Positions 41,193 to 50,104 of a stretch of DNA of 64,000 bases are shown piece after piece. The notes under the pieces are model-generated. The model did not search any database. It saw only the letters and a list, made by a program, of their open reading frames with translations, and was not told the DNA's origin. The DNA comes from Amycolatopsis sp. 195334CR (GTDB lineage: Bacteria > Actinomycetota > Actinomycetes > Mycobacteriales > Pseudonocardiaceae), in contig NZ_JAFJMJ010000001.1 of NCBI RefSeq assembly GCF_017309385.1, positions 4,092,001-4,156,000 on the forward strand, given 5' to 3'. Both the position numbers and the translations under genes were made by a program. Numbering within the stretch: position 1 is the first letter of the stretch; each line of letters opens with the position of its first letter.

Positions 41193-42560
41193 ATGAAGAG
41201 TCCGCGCTCCCGCAGAGTCCTGGTTTCCCTGGCCGCGATCGGGCTGGTGGCCACCGTGCCCGCCTGCTCGGGCGGTTCGGGGGAGGAGCGCTCGGGCGAC
41301 GGCAGGCTCAAGGTCTCGATCAACGGCCAGCCGCCGCAGACGCAGGCCTTCGAGCGGATGATCTTCGACCAGGACGTGGCCGAGTTCGAGGCCGCCCACC
41401 CGGACATCGACCTCGAACCGCACGAGGGCTTCATGGAGGTCGAGTCCTTCTCCGCGAAGCTGGCCGGCGGGCAGCTGGAGGACGTCTACTACGTCTACTT
41501 CACCGACCCCGCGCAGATCATCGCCCGCCGCCAGGCCGCCGACATCACCGACGCGGTCAAGGACCTGCCGCACGTCGACCAGCTCCAGCCGCAGCTGCTG
41601 GACGTCTTCCGCGGCGAGGGCGGCAAGCTCTACGGCCTGCCGACCGCGAACTACTCGATGGGCCTGGTCTACAGCCGCCCGCTGTTCACCAGGGCCGGGC
41701 TCGACCCGGACAACCCGCCCCGCACCTGGGCCGAGGTCCGCGCCGCCGCCGACAAGATCGCCGCGCTCGGTGACGGCGTGGTCGGCTACGCGGACTTCAG
41801 CAAGGGCAACCAGGGCGGCTGGCACCTGACCGCCTGGCTCAACTCCCTCGGCGGCCAGATCGCCCGCAAGGAGGGCGACGGCTGGAAGGCCGACTTCAAC
41901 AACGACCTCGGCCGCACCGCGCTCGACCACCTCAAGCAGATGCGCTGGACCGACGACTCGATGGGCAGCAAGCAGCTCCTGCAGGACGCCGACGCGCAGC
42001 GCATGATGGGCGCCGGCCAGCTCGGCATGTACCTGGCCGCGCCGGACAACATCCCGACGCTGGTCAAGCAGTTCAACGGCAAGTACGAGGACTACGGCCT
42101 GGCCCCGGTGCCCGAGGGCAGGGGCACGCTGATCGGCGGCGAGGGCTACATGGTCAACCCGAAGGCGTCGCCGGAGAAGATCAAGGCCGGGCTCACCTGG
42201 ATCCAGTGGAAGTACCTCAACCCGGACCGGTTCGACTCCTTCACCAAGCGCTACGCCGACGGTCAGCAGCCGGTCGGCCTGCCCGCCCTGCCGAACCCGG
42301 ACATCTGGACCGGTGCCCTGCGTGACCAGCAGGAAGCGGTCAAGGCGAAGTACGCGAACGTGCCCGCGCAGAACTACGCCGCCTACCTCAACGCGAGCAC
42401 CACCATCAAGGGCCACCTCGAACCGCCGAGCGCCCAGCAGGTCTACGCCACCCTCGACACGGTGATGCAGGCGGTGCTGACCGATCCGGCGGCGGATCCG
42501 GCGGCCCTGCTCAGCGCCGCGGAGTCGAAGGTCAACGCCACCCTGGCCCAGATCAGGTGA
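41193..42560 (+). CDS. ABC sugar transporter, substrate-binding lipoprotein
   Basis: A 455-residue family 1 solute-binding protein. The N-terminus is a lipoprotein signal with lipobox VPAC near residue 27. SINGQPPQTQAFERMIF, GKLYGLPTANYSMGLVYSRP and YGLAPVPEGRGTLIGGEGYM are typical of oligosaccharide binding proteins. It captures the sugar outside the membrane for the two permeases that follow, with GTGA coupling to the first. No ATPase is in the operon, so a shared MsiK-type ATPase elsewhere is expected. Confidence 0.92.
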   Translation: MKSPRSRRVLVSLAAIGLVATVPACSGGSGEERSGDGRLKVSINGQPPQTQAFERMIFDQDVAEFEAAHPDIDLEPHEGFMEVESFSAKLAGGQLEDVYYVYFTDPAQIIARRQAADITDAVKDLPHVDQLQPQLLDVFRGEGGKLYGLPTANYSMGLVYSRPLFTRAGLDPDNPPRTWAEVRAAADKIAALGDGVVGYADFSKGNQGGWHLTAWLNSLGGQIARKEGDGWKADFNNDLGRTALDHLKQMRWTDDSMGSKQLLQDADAQRMMGAGQLGMYLAAPDNIPTLVKQFNGKYEDYGLAPVPEGRGTLIGGEGYMVNPKASPEKIKAGLTWIQWKYLNPDRFDSFTKRYADGQQPVGLPALPNPDIWTGALRDQQEAVKAKYANVPAQNYAAYLNASTTIKGHLEPPSAQQVYATLDTVMQAVLTDPAADPAALLSAAESKVNATLAQIR

Positions 42561-43444
42561 GCACGACGGCCAGGCGGCGCCGCAGGCTCGCCGAGAACGT
42601 CACGGCTTACGGCCTGCTCAGCGCCGCGCTGGTCGTCTTCGCCCTGTTCTCCTGGTTCCCCATCGTGCGCGGCGTGGTGCTCAGCTTCCAGCAGGTGAAC
42701 TTCGTCGACGCCCCGGAGTGGGTCGGCCTGGAGAACTTCGAGCTGCTCTTCGCCGACCCGCTGTTCGGCGTGGCCTGGCGCAACACCCTGCTGTTCACCG
42801 GGCTGGCGCTGGTCTTCGGCTTCGCCATCCCGTTCCTCACCGCGGTGCTGCTCAACGAACTGCGGCACGCGCGGGCGTACTTCCGGCTGGTGGTGTACCT
42901 GCCGGTGATGCTGCCACCGGTGGTCACCGCGCTGCTGTGGAAGTGGTTCTACGACCCGGGTCCCGGCCTGTTCAACGAAGGGCTGCGCGCGGTCGGGCTG
43001 CCCGGCTCGGCCTGGCTCGACTCCGGCGACACCGCGATGCTGTCCCTGGTCCTGGTCTCGACCTGGGCGAACATGGGCAGCACCACGCTGATCTACCTGG
43101 CCGCGCTGCAGACCATTCCCGGTGATCTGTACGAGGCCGCCGAACTGGACGGCGCCGGGATCTGGCGGCGGCTGTGGCACGTCACCGTGCCGCAGACCCG
43201 GTTCGTGCTGCTGGTGCTGCTGCTGATGCAGGTGGTGGCGACCATGCAGGTGTTCACCGAGCCGTTCGTGATGACCGGCGGCGGCCCGGACGACTCCACC
43301 GTCACCGTGCTCCTGCTGCTCTACCGGTACGCGTTCGTCTACAACGACTTCGGCTCGGCGAGCGCGCTGAGCCTGCTGCTGTTCATCGCGCTCGGGGTGT
43401 TCTCGGCTGCGTACGTCCGGATCACGAAGAGGAGCGCGGAATGA
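42557..43444 (+). CDS. ABC sugar transporter permease (MalF type)
   Basis: A 295-residue inner-membrane permease with about six segments (YGLLSAALVVFALFSWFPIV first) and the ATPase-contact EAA loop EAAELDGAGIWRRLWHVTVP near residue 195. The GTG start overlaps the binding-protein stop; the stop overlaps the next permease start as ATGA. Confidence 0.92.
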   Translation: MSTTARRRRRLAENVTAYGLLSAALVVFALFSWFPIVRGVVLSFQQVNFVDAPEWVGLENFELLFADPLFGVAWRNTLLFTGLALVFGFAIPFLTAVLLNELRHARAYFRLVVYLPVMLPPVVTALLWKWFYDPGPGLFNEGLRAVGLPGSAWLDSGDTAMLSLVLVSTWANMGSTTLIYLAALQTIPGDLYEAAELDGAGIWRRLWHVTVPQTRFVLLVLLLMQVVATMQVFTEPFVMTGGGPDDSTVTVLLLLYRYAFVYNDFGSASALSLLLFIALGVFSAAYVRITKRSAE

Positions 43445-44328
43445 AGGGCGCACCCGGACCGCGCACGCTGGTCTCCCCGTCGCAGCTGCGCAGCACCCGC
43501 GGCAAGGTCGTCTACTGGGTGGTCTTCTCGCTGGTGCTGATCGCGTTCACGCTGGCCTTCCTGTTCCCGCTGTACTGGGCGGTGACCGGGGCGATGAAAA
43601 CGCCGGACGAACTCGCGCGCGTGCCACCGACCGTGGTGCCCGAGCAGTGGCACCCGGAGACCTTCGCGCAGGCTTGGGACGAGCTGGACCTGGGCCGGTA
43701 CTTCCTGAACACGATCGTGGTGGCGGGCGGGGCCTGGCTGCTGCAGCTCGCCGTCGCGGTACCGGCCGCGTTCGCGCTGTCGAAACTGCGCCCGGTGCTC
43801 GGTGGCGCGGTGCTCGGGCTGATGCTGGCCACGCTGATGCTGCCCGCGTCGGCGTTGCTGGTGCCGACCTACCTGACCGTGTCCGACGTGCCGCTGCTCG
43901 GGGTCAACCTGCTCAGCACCCCGGCCGCGATCTGGCTGCCCGCCGCCGCCAGCGCGTTCAACATCTACCTGCTCAAGCGGTTCTTCGACCAGATCCCGGA
44001 CGAGCTGATCGAGGCCGCCACCATCGACGGCGCCGGGCCGGTGCGCATCCTGCTCCGCATCGTGCTGCCGATCTCGCGCCCGGTGCTCGCGGTGGTCTCG
44101 ATCTTCGCCGTGGTCGCGGCGTGGAAGGACTTCATCTGGCCGCTGCTGGTGTTGCAGGACCCCGGCACGCAGACGTTGTCCGTGCTGTTGCAGCGGGTCG
44201 CCCCGGATCTCCGGCTCGACCTGCTGGTCGCCGGGCTGGTGCTGGCCAGCCTGCCGATGGTGGGGCTGTTCCTGGTCTTCCAGAAGCAGATCCTCGCCGG
44301 ACTGACCGCGGGCAGCCTCAAGGGCTGA
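43441..44328 (+). CDS. ABC sugar transporter permease (MalG type)
   Basis: A 295-residue permease partner of the preceding gene. It has six membrane segments (VVFSLVLIAFTLAFLFPLYW first) and the EAA loop EAATIDGAGPVRILLRIVLP near residue 200. ATGA overlap fixes the start. It ends 30 bp before the GH13 gene. Confidence 0.92.
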   Translation: MKGAPGPRTLVSPSQLRSTRGKVVYWVVFSLVLIAFTLAFLFPLYWAVTGAMKTPDELARVPPTVVPEQWHPETFAQAWDELDLGRYFLNTIVVAGGAWLLQLAVAVPAAFALSKLRPVLGGAVLGLMLATLMLPASALLVPTYLTVSDVPLLGVNLLSTPAAIWLPAAASAFNIYLLKRFFDQIPDELIEAATIDGAGPVRILLRIVLPISRPVLAVVSIFAVVAAWKDFIWPLLVLQDPGTQTLSVLLQRVAPDLRLDLLVAGLVLASLPMVGLFLVFQKQILAGLTAGSLKG

Positions 44329-44358
44329 CCCCGCACCCGACACCAGAAAGGTGCTGCA

Positions 44359-45978
44359 GTGAGCGAATCCCCCCAGTGGTGGCGTCAGGCGGCGATCTAC
44401 CAGGTCTACCTGCGGAGCTTCGCCGACGGGGACGGTGACGGCATCGGCGACCTCGCCGGGGTGCGGGCCCGGCTGGGCTACCTCGCGGACCTCGGCGTGG
44501 ACGCCATCTGGTTCACCCCGTGGTACCCGTCCCCGATGGACGACGGCGGGTACGACGTCGCCGACTTCCGCGACATCGAGCCGACCTTCGGCACGCTCGC
44601 CGACGCCGAGCGCGTGCTCGACGAGGCCCGCGCGCTCGGCCTCAAGGTGATCATCGACATCGTGCCGAACCACTGCTCGGACACCCACCGGTGGTTCACC
44701 GCCGCGCTCGAGGCCGGGCCGGGTTCGCCGGAGCGGCAGCGGTTCTGGTTCCGCGACGGCCGCGGCCCCGACGGCGCCGAGCCGCCCAACAACTGGCGCT
44801 CGCGCTTCGGCGGCTCGGCCTGGACGCGGGTGGTCGAGCCGGACGGCTCGCCCGGCCAGTGGTACCTGCACCTGTACAGCTCGCGGCAGCCGGACCTGAA
44901 CTGGGAGAGCCGGGAGGTGCGCGCCGAGTTCGAGGACATCCTGCGGTTCTGGTTCGACCGCGGTGTCGACGGCTTCCGCATCGACGTGGCCGACGGCCTG
45001 GTCAAGGACCCGGACCTGCCGGACGTCGAGCCCGGCGACGAGACCCCGTTCTCCGACCAGGAGGGCGTGCACGAGATCTACCGCGCCTGGCGGCGGATCG
45101 CGCGGAGCTACCCGGCCGAGCGCCTGCTGGTGGGGGAGATGTGGCTGCCGGACCTGCGGCGGTCGGCGCGTTACCTGCGCGACGACGAGATGCACGCCGC
45201 GTTCAACTTCGACTTCCTGGTCTGCCCGTGGGACGCCGGCCGGTTCCGCGAGGTGATCGACCGGACGCTGGAGTCGCACGAGGAGGTCGGCGCCCCGCCG
45301 TCGTGGGTGCTGTCGAACCACGACGTGACCCGCCCGGTCACCCGGTACGGGCGTGCCGGGGACACCGGGTTCAGCTTCGCCGACCGGCTGCACGGCACGC
45401 CGGTGGACCGCGAACTCGGCACCCGGCGGGCGCGGGCGGCGGCGTTGCTGGCGATGTCGCTGCCCGGCGGGATCTACCTGTACCAGGGCGAGGAACTGGG
45501 TTTGTGGGAGATCGAGGACATTCCCGGCGAGCTGCGACAGGACCCGGTGTGGGAGCGCAGTGACCACGCCGATCCCGGCCGCGACGGGTGCCGGGTGCCG
45601 ATGCCGTGGTCCGGTGCGCGGCCGCCGTTCGGGTTCAGCGGGGAGGACGCGGAGAAGGAGCCCTGGCTGCCGCAACCGTCGGAATGGGCTTCGTACACCG
45701 CCGAAGCGCAGGCGATCGACCCCGGTTCGGTGCTCTCGTTGTATCGATCGGGTTTGCGGTTGCGGAAACTCGCGGAGGGTGAACTGCGGTGGCTCGACCA
45801 GGCGCCGGGTGTGCTCGCGTTCCAGCGGGGTTCGTTCGCCTGCTTGCTGAACTTCGCCGAGGAGCCGGTTCCCCTGCCGGAACACCGGGAAGTGCTGTTG
45901 TCCAGTTCGCCGCTGGTGGACGGGGCCCTGCCCGCGGACACGGCGGTGTGGTTGCGCCTGGAGGGCGGTTCCCGATGA
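44359..45978 (+). CDS. GH13 alpha-glucosidase (oligo-glucosidase type), cytoplasmic
   Basis: A 539-residue GH13 glycosidase. AIYQVYLRSFADGDGDGIGD opens the barrel; the nucleophile is D209 (GFRIDVADGL), the acid/base E260 (LVGEMW) and the third acid D322 (LSNHDVTR). No signal peptide, so it hydrolyses alpha-glucosides imported by the ABC transporter. The GTG start has AAAGGTG about 6 bases upstream. ATGA couples it to the GH99 gene. The exact linkage is not readable; alpha-1,3 or alpha-1,4/1,6 glucosides are possible. Confidence 0.9.
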   Translation: MSESPQWWRQAAIYQVYLRSFADGDGDGIGDLAGVRARLGYLADLGVDAIWFTPWYPSPMDDGGYDVADFRDIEPTFGTLADAERVLDEARALGLKVIIDIVPNHCSDTHRWFTAALEAGPGSPERQRFWFRDGRGPDGAEPPNNWRSRFGGSAWTRVVEPDGSPGQWYLHLYSSRQPDLNWESREVRAEFEDILRFWFDRGVDGFRIDVADGLVKDPDLPDVEPGDETPFSDQEGVHEIYRAWRRIARSYPAERLLVGEMWLPDLRRSARYLRDDEMHAAFNFDFLVCPWDAGRFREVIDRTLESHEEVGAPPSWVLSNHDVTRPVTRYGRAGDTGFSFADRLHGTPVDRELGTRRARAAALLAMSLPGGIYLYQGEELGLWEIEDIPGELRQDPVWERSDHADPGRDGCRVPMPWSGARPPFGFSGEDAEKEPWLPQPSEWASYTAEAQAIDPGSVLSLYRSGLRLRKLAEGELRWLDQAPGVLAFQRGSFACLLNFAEEPVPLPEHREVLLSSSPLVDGALPADTAVWLRLEGGSR

Positions 45979-46997
45979 GGATCCTGCTCGCGGTGATCAT
46001 GGCGCTGGCCGTGCTCACCACGCCCGCCGCAGCGGAACCCGTTGCGCTGTCGGAGAAGACGCACATCTTCTATTACCCGTGGTACGGCAACCCGGAGGGT
46101 CACGGGTCCTACCGGCACTGGCCGCAGGGCGGGCACCAGCCGCCGCAGGACATCGGCGCGGACTTCTACCCGTCGCTGGGCCCGTACGACTCCGGTGACT
46201 TCGCCGGCGCGGTGGACCAGCACATGGCGTGGATCCAGCGCGCCGGCGTGGGCACGCTCGTCTACAGCTGGTGGGGTCGTGGGTCCTATGAGGACGGTCT
46301 GGTGGAAGGTGTGCTGGCGGCCGCGGCGAAGTACGGGCTGAAGGTGGCCTGGCACCTGGAACCGTACGGCGGCCGGACCGCGCAGTCCACTGTGGACGAC
46401 ATCGCGTACATCAACCAGCGCTACGGGTCGAGCCCGGCCTTCTACCGCGACGCCGCCCACGGCAACCGGCCCGCGTTCTACGTGTTCGACAGCCTCTCGG
46501 TGGCCGACTGGTCGCCGATCGGACCGTTGCGGGCGAACAACATCGTGCTCGCGCAGACCACCGACCTGAGCCGGGTGACGCACTTCGGCGGCATCTACAC
46601 CTACGACGTGCTCGCCACGATGAACCCGGTGGGGTGGCGGGGAATCGCCGACTACGCCCGGGCGAACGGCCTGGTGTGGGCGCCGTCGATCGGCCCCGGC
46701 TACGTCGACGACCGGGCCGTACCCGGGAACACCACGCCGACTCTGGCCCGCGACAACGGCAAGACCTACGACACGCAGTGGTCGACGGTTCTCGACCCGG
46801 CGAACGGGGGTGAGCCGGACTGGGTGTCGATCACGTCGTTCAACGAGTGGCACGAGGGTTCGACCCTGGAACCAGCCAGCTCGGCGCCCCCGTCAGGCCA
46901 CGGCTACCAGACCTACGACGGCGCCTACGGCCAGACCGGCGCCGCCGCGGAAACCGCCTACCTGGACCGAACCGCCCACTGGACCGCCCAGTTCTGA
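45975..46997 (+). CDS. GH99-like secreted endo-alpha-mannosidase
   Basis: A 340-residue secreted protein with a short signal peptide (MRILLAVIMALAVLTTPAAA). IFYYPWYGNPEGHGSYRHW and SFNEWHEGSTLEPA are characteristic of GH99 endo-alpha-1,2-mannosidases/mannanases; the two glutamates of NEWHEG (E291, E294) correspond to the known catalytic pair. Human and bacterial GH99 enzymes release Glc- or Man-capped disaccharides. Coupled to a GH13 alpha-glucosidase, it may liberate a disaccharide such as Glc-alpha-1,3-Man for import (inference). The ATGA overlap sets the start. Confidence 0.88.
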   Translation: MRILLAVIMALAVLTTPAAAEPVALSEKTHIFYYPWYGNPEGHGSYRHWPQGGHQPPQDIGADFYPSLGPYDSGDFAGAVDQHMAWIQRAGVGTLVYSWWGRGSYEDGLVEGVLAAAAKYGLKVAWHLEPYGGRTAQSTVDDIAYINQRYGSSPAFYRDAAHGNRPAFYVFDSLSVADWSPIGPLRANNIVLAQTTDLSRVTHFGGIYTYDVLATMNPVGWRGIADYARANGLVWAPSIGPGYVDDRAVPGNTTPTLARDNGKTYDTQWSTVLDPANGGEPDWVSITSFNEWHEGSTLEPASSAPPSGHGYQTYDGAYGQTGAAAETAYLDRTAHWTAQF

Positions 46998-47005
46998 GGA
47001 CCCCG

Positions 47006-47064
47006 AATGCTATGAGTGGGGCATTACTTGCATTGACCGCAAGTAATGCCCCACTCATAGCATT
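47006..47064. terminator. Perfect 26-bp inverted repeat, bidirectional terminator
   Basis: The arms 47006-47031 (AATGCTATGAGTGGGGCATT start) and 47039-47064 are perfectly complementary over 26 bp with a 7-base loop. The hairpin starts 8 bp after the GH99 stop and ends 8 bp before the stop of the convergent VanW gene, so it can end both transcripts. It is more AT-rich than its surroundings and much longer than needed for termination, suggesting a dispersed element. Confidence 0.85.
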
Positions 47065-47072
47065 GGCTCGGG

Positions 47073-48917
47073 TCAGGCTCCCGGGCAGACGATCTTCGGC
47101 TGCGGGTTGTACTTGACGTTCCTCGGCTCCCGCTTGACCTCGCGGCCCGAGGCGGCGTCCCGCAGGACACGCGTGTCGCTCACGGTGAAGCCCTGCGCAC
47201 CGGCGCTCGGCTGGCAGTTCTCCGCCGGGCCCTGCTTCTCCTGCGGCTCGGTGAAGTTGTGCCGCTCACCCGGCACCGACTCCACGTTGTACCGCTTGGT
47301 ACCCCACAGCTTCACCGTGATCGACGACGAGTTCCAGATGGTCTGGATGGCCACGCCGGTCTCGCTGTCGTTGGTGAACTTCAGGTCGATCACGCTGCCA
47401 CCGCTGTGGTTCTGGAACACGGTCGCCTCGCGCGCCGGCGGGTACCGGCTGATGTAGTAGCTGTGCTCCTTGTGCCCCGCGTCCTTCATGCCCGCGAAGT
47501 AATAGGCGTTGTAGAGCGTGGTGGCGAACTGCGAGATGCCACCGCCGACCTCGCGGCCGGGCGCGCCGTCGGAGATCACGCCCGCCTCGACGTAACCCTG
47601 CGCCTTCGTGCGCGGGCCGGTGAACCCGTTGAGGCTGAAGGTGTCACCCGGCTTGACGATGGCGCCGTTGACCTTCTCCGCGACCACGCGGATGTTCACG
47701 CCCGAGTCCTGCGCGAAACCCTTCGTGGTGAACTCGCCGATCACCTCGGTGATGCCGAGCTTGTTCGCCTCCTCGGTGGTCACCTTGGCCGGCTTGTTCT
47801 CGTAGACCGCCTTGACCTCGCGGACCTCCGGCTGCTTGAGCACCTCGGGCAGCGGCACCAGGGTCGGCTCCCAGTTGATCTTCTTGCCGTCCTCGGACGG
47901 GTGCACCGCGGGCTTGCCGCCCTCGAAGACGATCTCCGCGTCGCGCCCCTCCTTCTCGGTGGAGGCGAGCTGCGGCAGCGCGGCTTCGGCGAACTTGCCG
48001 TTGTCGATCTTCGGGACCAGTGCGCCGTCCTCGGCCACCTCGAAGGTGATCGTCTTGCCGATGGCGTCCGGCGCGACCTTCGCGTCCTTGCCCTCGCCCT
48101 TGACCGTCACCGGCGCCGACACCGCGGGCTTGGCGAACTGCTCCAGCGCCGCCCGCACGCTCTCCGGCGAGGACTTCACCGGGGTCAGCCCGACCGGCAG
48201 CTCCAGCACCTGGCCGGACGCCCACTGCGAGAGCAGCAGCTGCGAGGCGGCGGGCACGTCCAGCGCCTGGCCCTGCTTCGGGTCCACCGGGACCGGCGTC
48301 GCGCCGTCGAAGGTGATCGTGCCCTCGACCGGACCGCGGTCGACCTGGGCGCGCAGGTTCTCCATCGCCGGGGTCAGCGTGGCCTGGTCGGCGTTGGTGG
48401 CCAGGCCGGTCTCGCGGGTGGTGAAGAACGAGGCGATGCGGGCGAACGGGTTCAGCGGCTGCTCGCCGGCGCGGTCCAGGGTGGCAGGCCAGTCCAGGAT
48501 CAGCCCGGTCTCGCGCGGGTCGAGGGTGTGCTCGACGTCGCCGGCGCGGACCCGGACCGGCTGGTTCAGCCGCGGCTCCAGCTGGCCGCGCAGCTCCTGC
48601 TCGGCGTTTTCCCGGCTCATGCCGCCGACGTCGACCCCGGCCACGGTCACCCCGCGCGGCACGTCCCCGGAGTTGATCAGCAGGTCGGCGCCGTAGAGCA
48701 CGACGAACGCGCCGAGCACGGCACCGGCGATCAGCCCGCCGCGCTTGAGCTTGCGCTTGCGCTCGGAACCGTCGTCCTCCGGTTCGACCTGGTGCACGAA
48801 CGCGGTCTGCGTGCCGAACGCGTCGGTCTGCTCGGGGTCGACGAGCTTGCCGGAGACCGCGGGGAACACGTCGGTCTCCTCGGACCGGGAACCGGGCCAC
48901 TGACTGTCTTGCGGCAA
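47073..48917 (-). CDS. VanW-family protein with YoaR-like peptidoglycan-binding repeats
   Basis: A 614-residue envelope protein. A 60-residue cytoplasmic head ends in a Lys/Arg stretch, followed by one membrane helix (GGLIAGAVLGAFVVLYGADL). Repeated peptidoglycan-binding_4/YoaR domains follow (VTVAGVDVGGMSRENAEQEL; TRETGLATNADQATLTPAME), then the VanW domain (GDTFSLNGFTGPRTKAQGYV; GGGISQFATTLYNAYYFAGM). A TTG start is chosen because AGGAG lies 7 bases upstream and the head begins there (PQDSQWPGSRSE). VanW function is not established; it probably acts on cell-wall peptidoglycan. Confidence 0.85.
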   Translation of the reverse strand: MPQDSQWPGSRSEETDVFPAVSGKLVDPEQTDAFGTQTAFVHQVEPEDDGSERKRKLKRGGLIAGAVLGAFVVLYGADLLINSGDVPRGVTVAGVDVGGMSRENAEQELRGQLEPRLNQPVRVRAGDVEHTLDPRETGLILDWPATLDRAGEQPLNPFARIASFFTTRETGLATNADQATLTPAMENLRAQVDRGPVEGTITFDGATPVPVDPKQGQALDVPAASQLLLSQWASGQVLELPVGLTPVKSSPESVRAALEQFAKPAVSAPVTVKGEGKDAKVAPDAIGKTITFEVAEDGALVPKIDNGKFAEAALPQLASTEKEGRDAEIVFEGGKPAVHPSEDGKKINWEPTLVPLPEVLKQPEVREVKAVYENKPAKVTTEEANKLGITEVIGEFTTKGFAQDSGVNIRVVAEKVNGAIVKPGDTFSLNGFTGPRTKAQGYVEAGVISDGAPGREVGGGISQFATTLYNAYYFAGMKDAGHKEHSYYISRYPPAREATVFQNHSGGSVIDLKFTNDSETGVAIQTIWNSSSITVKLWGTKRYNVESVPGERHNFTEPQEKQGPAENCQPSAGAQGFTVSDTRVLRDAASGREVKREPRNVKYNPQPKIVCPGA

Positions 48918-49064
48918 GACTTCGCTCCTGTTCGCGATGGCGCCGTCGGAAACATGGGCGTCCACCACAAGATACGTGGCTCCACCATGGTGACTTCGCC
49001 TCACCCTTGTGTGGGAGGGGCGTGCTCGCTCCGGCAACGGGCGCGGGTCCGGCAGAATCACCGC

Positions 49065-50075
49065 ATGGAACCCTCCCGGGCACTGCGAGACATCGCCTAC
49101 GAACTGGAGAAGCGCGGGGAGCCGACCTACCGGGTCCGCGCCTTCCGCAACGCGGCTTCGGTGGTGGACAAGCTCACCCCGGAACGGCTGGCCGAACTGG
49201 CCCGCACCGGCAGGCTGACCGCGCTCAAGGGCATCGGGGCCGCGACCGCTTCGGTGATCGAGGACGTGCTGGCCGGGAACGTGCCCGAGTACCTGCGCAA
49301 GGTGGAGGCGGAGGAGGCCCCGGAACTGCCGGACGGCGGTGACCTGCTGCCCGCGTTGCGTGGTGACTGTCACACCCATTCGGACTGGTCGGACGGCGGC
49401 AGCCCGATCGCCGAGATGGCCGAGGCGGCCAGGGCGCTCGGCCACGAGTGGATGGTGCTGACCGATCACTCCCCGCGACTGACCGTGGCGAACGGGCTGT
49501 CCGCGGAGCGGCTGGCCCAGCAACTGGTGGTGGTGGCCGAGCTGAACAAGGAACTGGCCCCGTTCCGGATCCTCACCGGGATCGAGGTGGACATCCTGCT
49601 CGACGGCGCGCTCGACCAGGACGAGGACCTGCTGTGGGAGCTGGACATCGTGGTCGCCAGCGTGCACTCCGAGCTGCGGATGGCGCGCAAGGAGATGACC
49701 GCGCGGATGCTGGCGGCGGTGTCGAACCCGCGGGTCAACGTGCTGGGGCACTGCACCGGCCGGAAGGTCGCCGGGCGCAACCGGCCGGAGTCGGAGTTCG
49801 ACGCGGTCAAGGTGTTCGAAGCCTGCCGGGACAACGGGGTCGCGGTGGAGATCAACTCGCGCGTGGACCGGCTGGACCCGCCGAAACGGCTGCTCAAGCA
49901 GGCGGTGGAGATCGGCTGCGAGTTCGCCGTCGACAGCGATGCGCACGCGCCGGGGCAGCTGGCGTGGAAGGCGCACGGGTGCGCACGCGCACTGGAGTGC
50001 GGGGTCGGCATCGACCAGGTGATCAACACGCGCACTGCGGACGACCTGCTGGCGTGGCGGCAACCGCGGGGTTAG
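49065..50075 (+). CDS. PHP-domain phosphoesterase with N-terminal helix-hairpin-helix (PolX-like without polymerase)
   Basis: A 336-residue protein. Residues 1-90 contain DNA-binding HhH elements (AYELEKRGEPTYRVRAFRNA; LARTGRLTALKGIGAATASV) like the N-terminus of family X polymerases. Residues 95-330 are a PHP domain with its metal ligands in GDCHTHSDWSDGG, LTDHSPRL, GIEVDIL, VASVHSELR, LGHCTGRK and DSDAHAPGQL. The palm/nucleotidyl-transfer domain of PolX is missing. A 3'-end processing or nuclease role in DNA repair is inferred. Confidence 0.87.
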   Translation: MEPSRALRDIAYELEKRGEPTYRVRAFRNAASVVDKLTPERLAELARTGRLTALKGIGAATASVIEDVLAGNVPEYLRKVEAEEAPELPDGGDLLPALRGDCHTHSDWSDGGSPIAEMAEAARALGHEWMVLTDHSPRLTVANGLSAERLAQQLVVVAELNKELAPFRILTGIEVDILLDGALDQDEDLLWELDIVVASVHSELRMARKEMTARMLAAVSNPRVNVLGHCTGRKVAGRNRPESEFDAVKVFEACRDNGVAVEINSRVDRLDPPKRLLKQAVEIGCEFAVDSDAHAPGQLAWKAHGCARALECGVGIDQVINTRTADDLLAWRQPRG

Positions 50076-50104
50076 GCGGAGACCGCGGGCGTGACCTGCC
50101 GGGC

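Noticed and set aside
43339..45885. 848-codon minus-strand open frame opposite the permease and GH13 genes
   Set aside because: A shadow of well-supported plus-strand genes; its composition is Arg/His/Gln/Val-rich and no motif is visible.
47259..50075. Very long plus-strand open frame covering the VanW gene region
   Set aside because: It is the antisense of the VanW gene followed by the true PHP gene in the same frame; the upstream part has no family resemblance and is only open because of GC bias. The real start is 49065.
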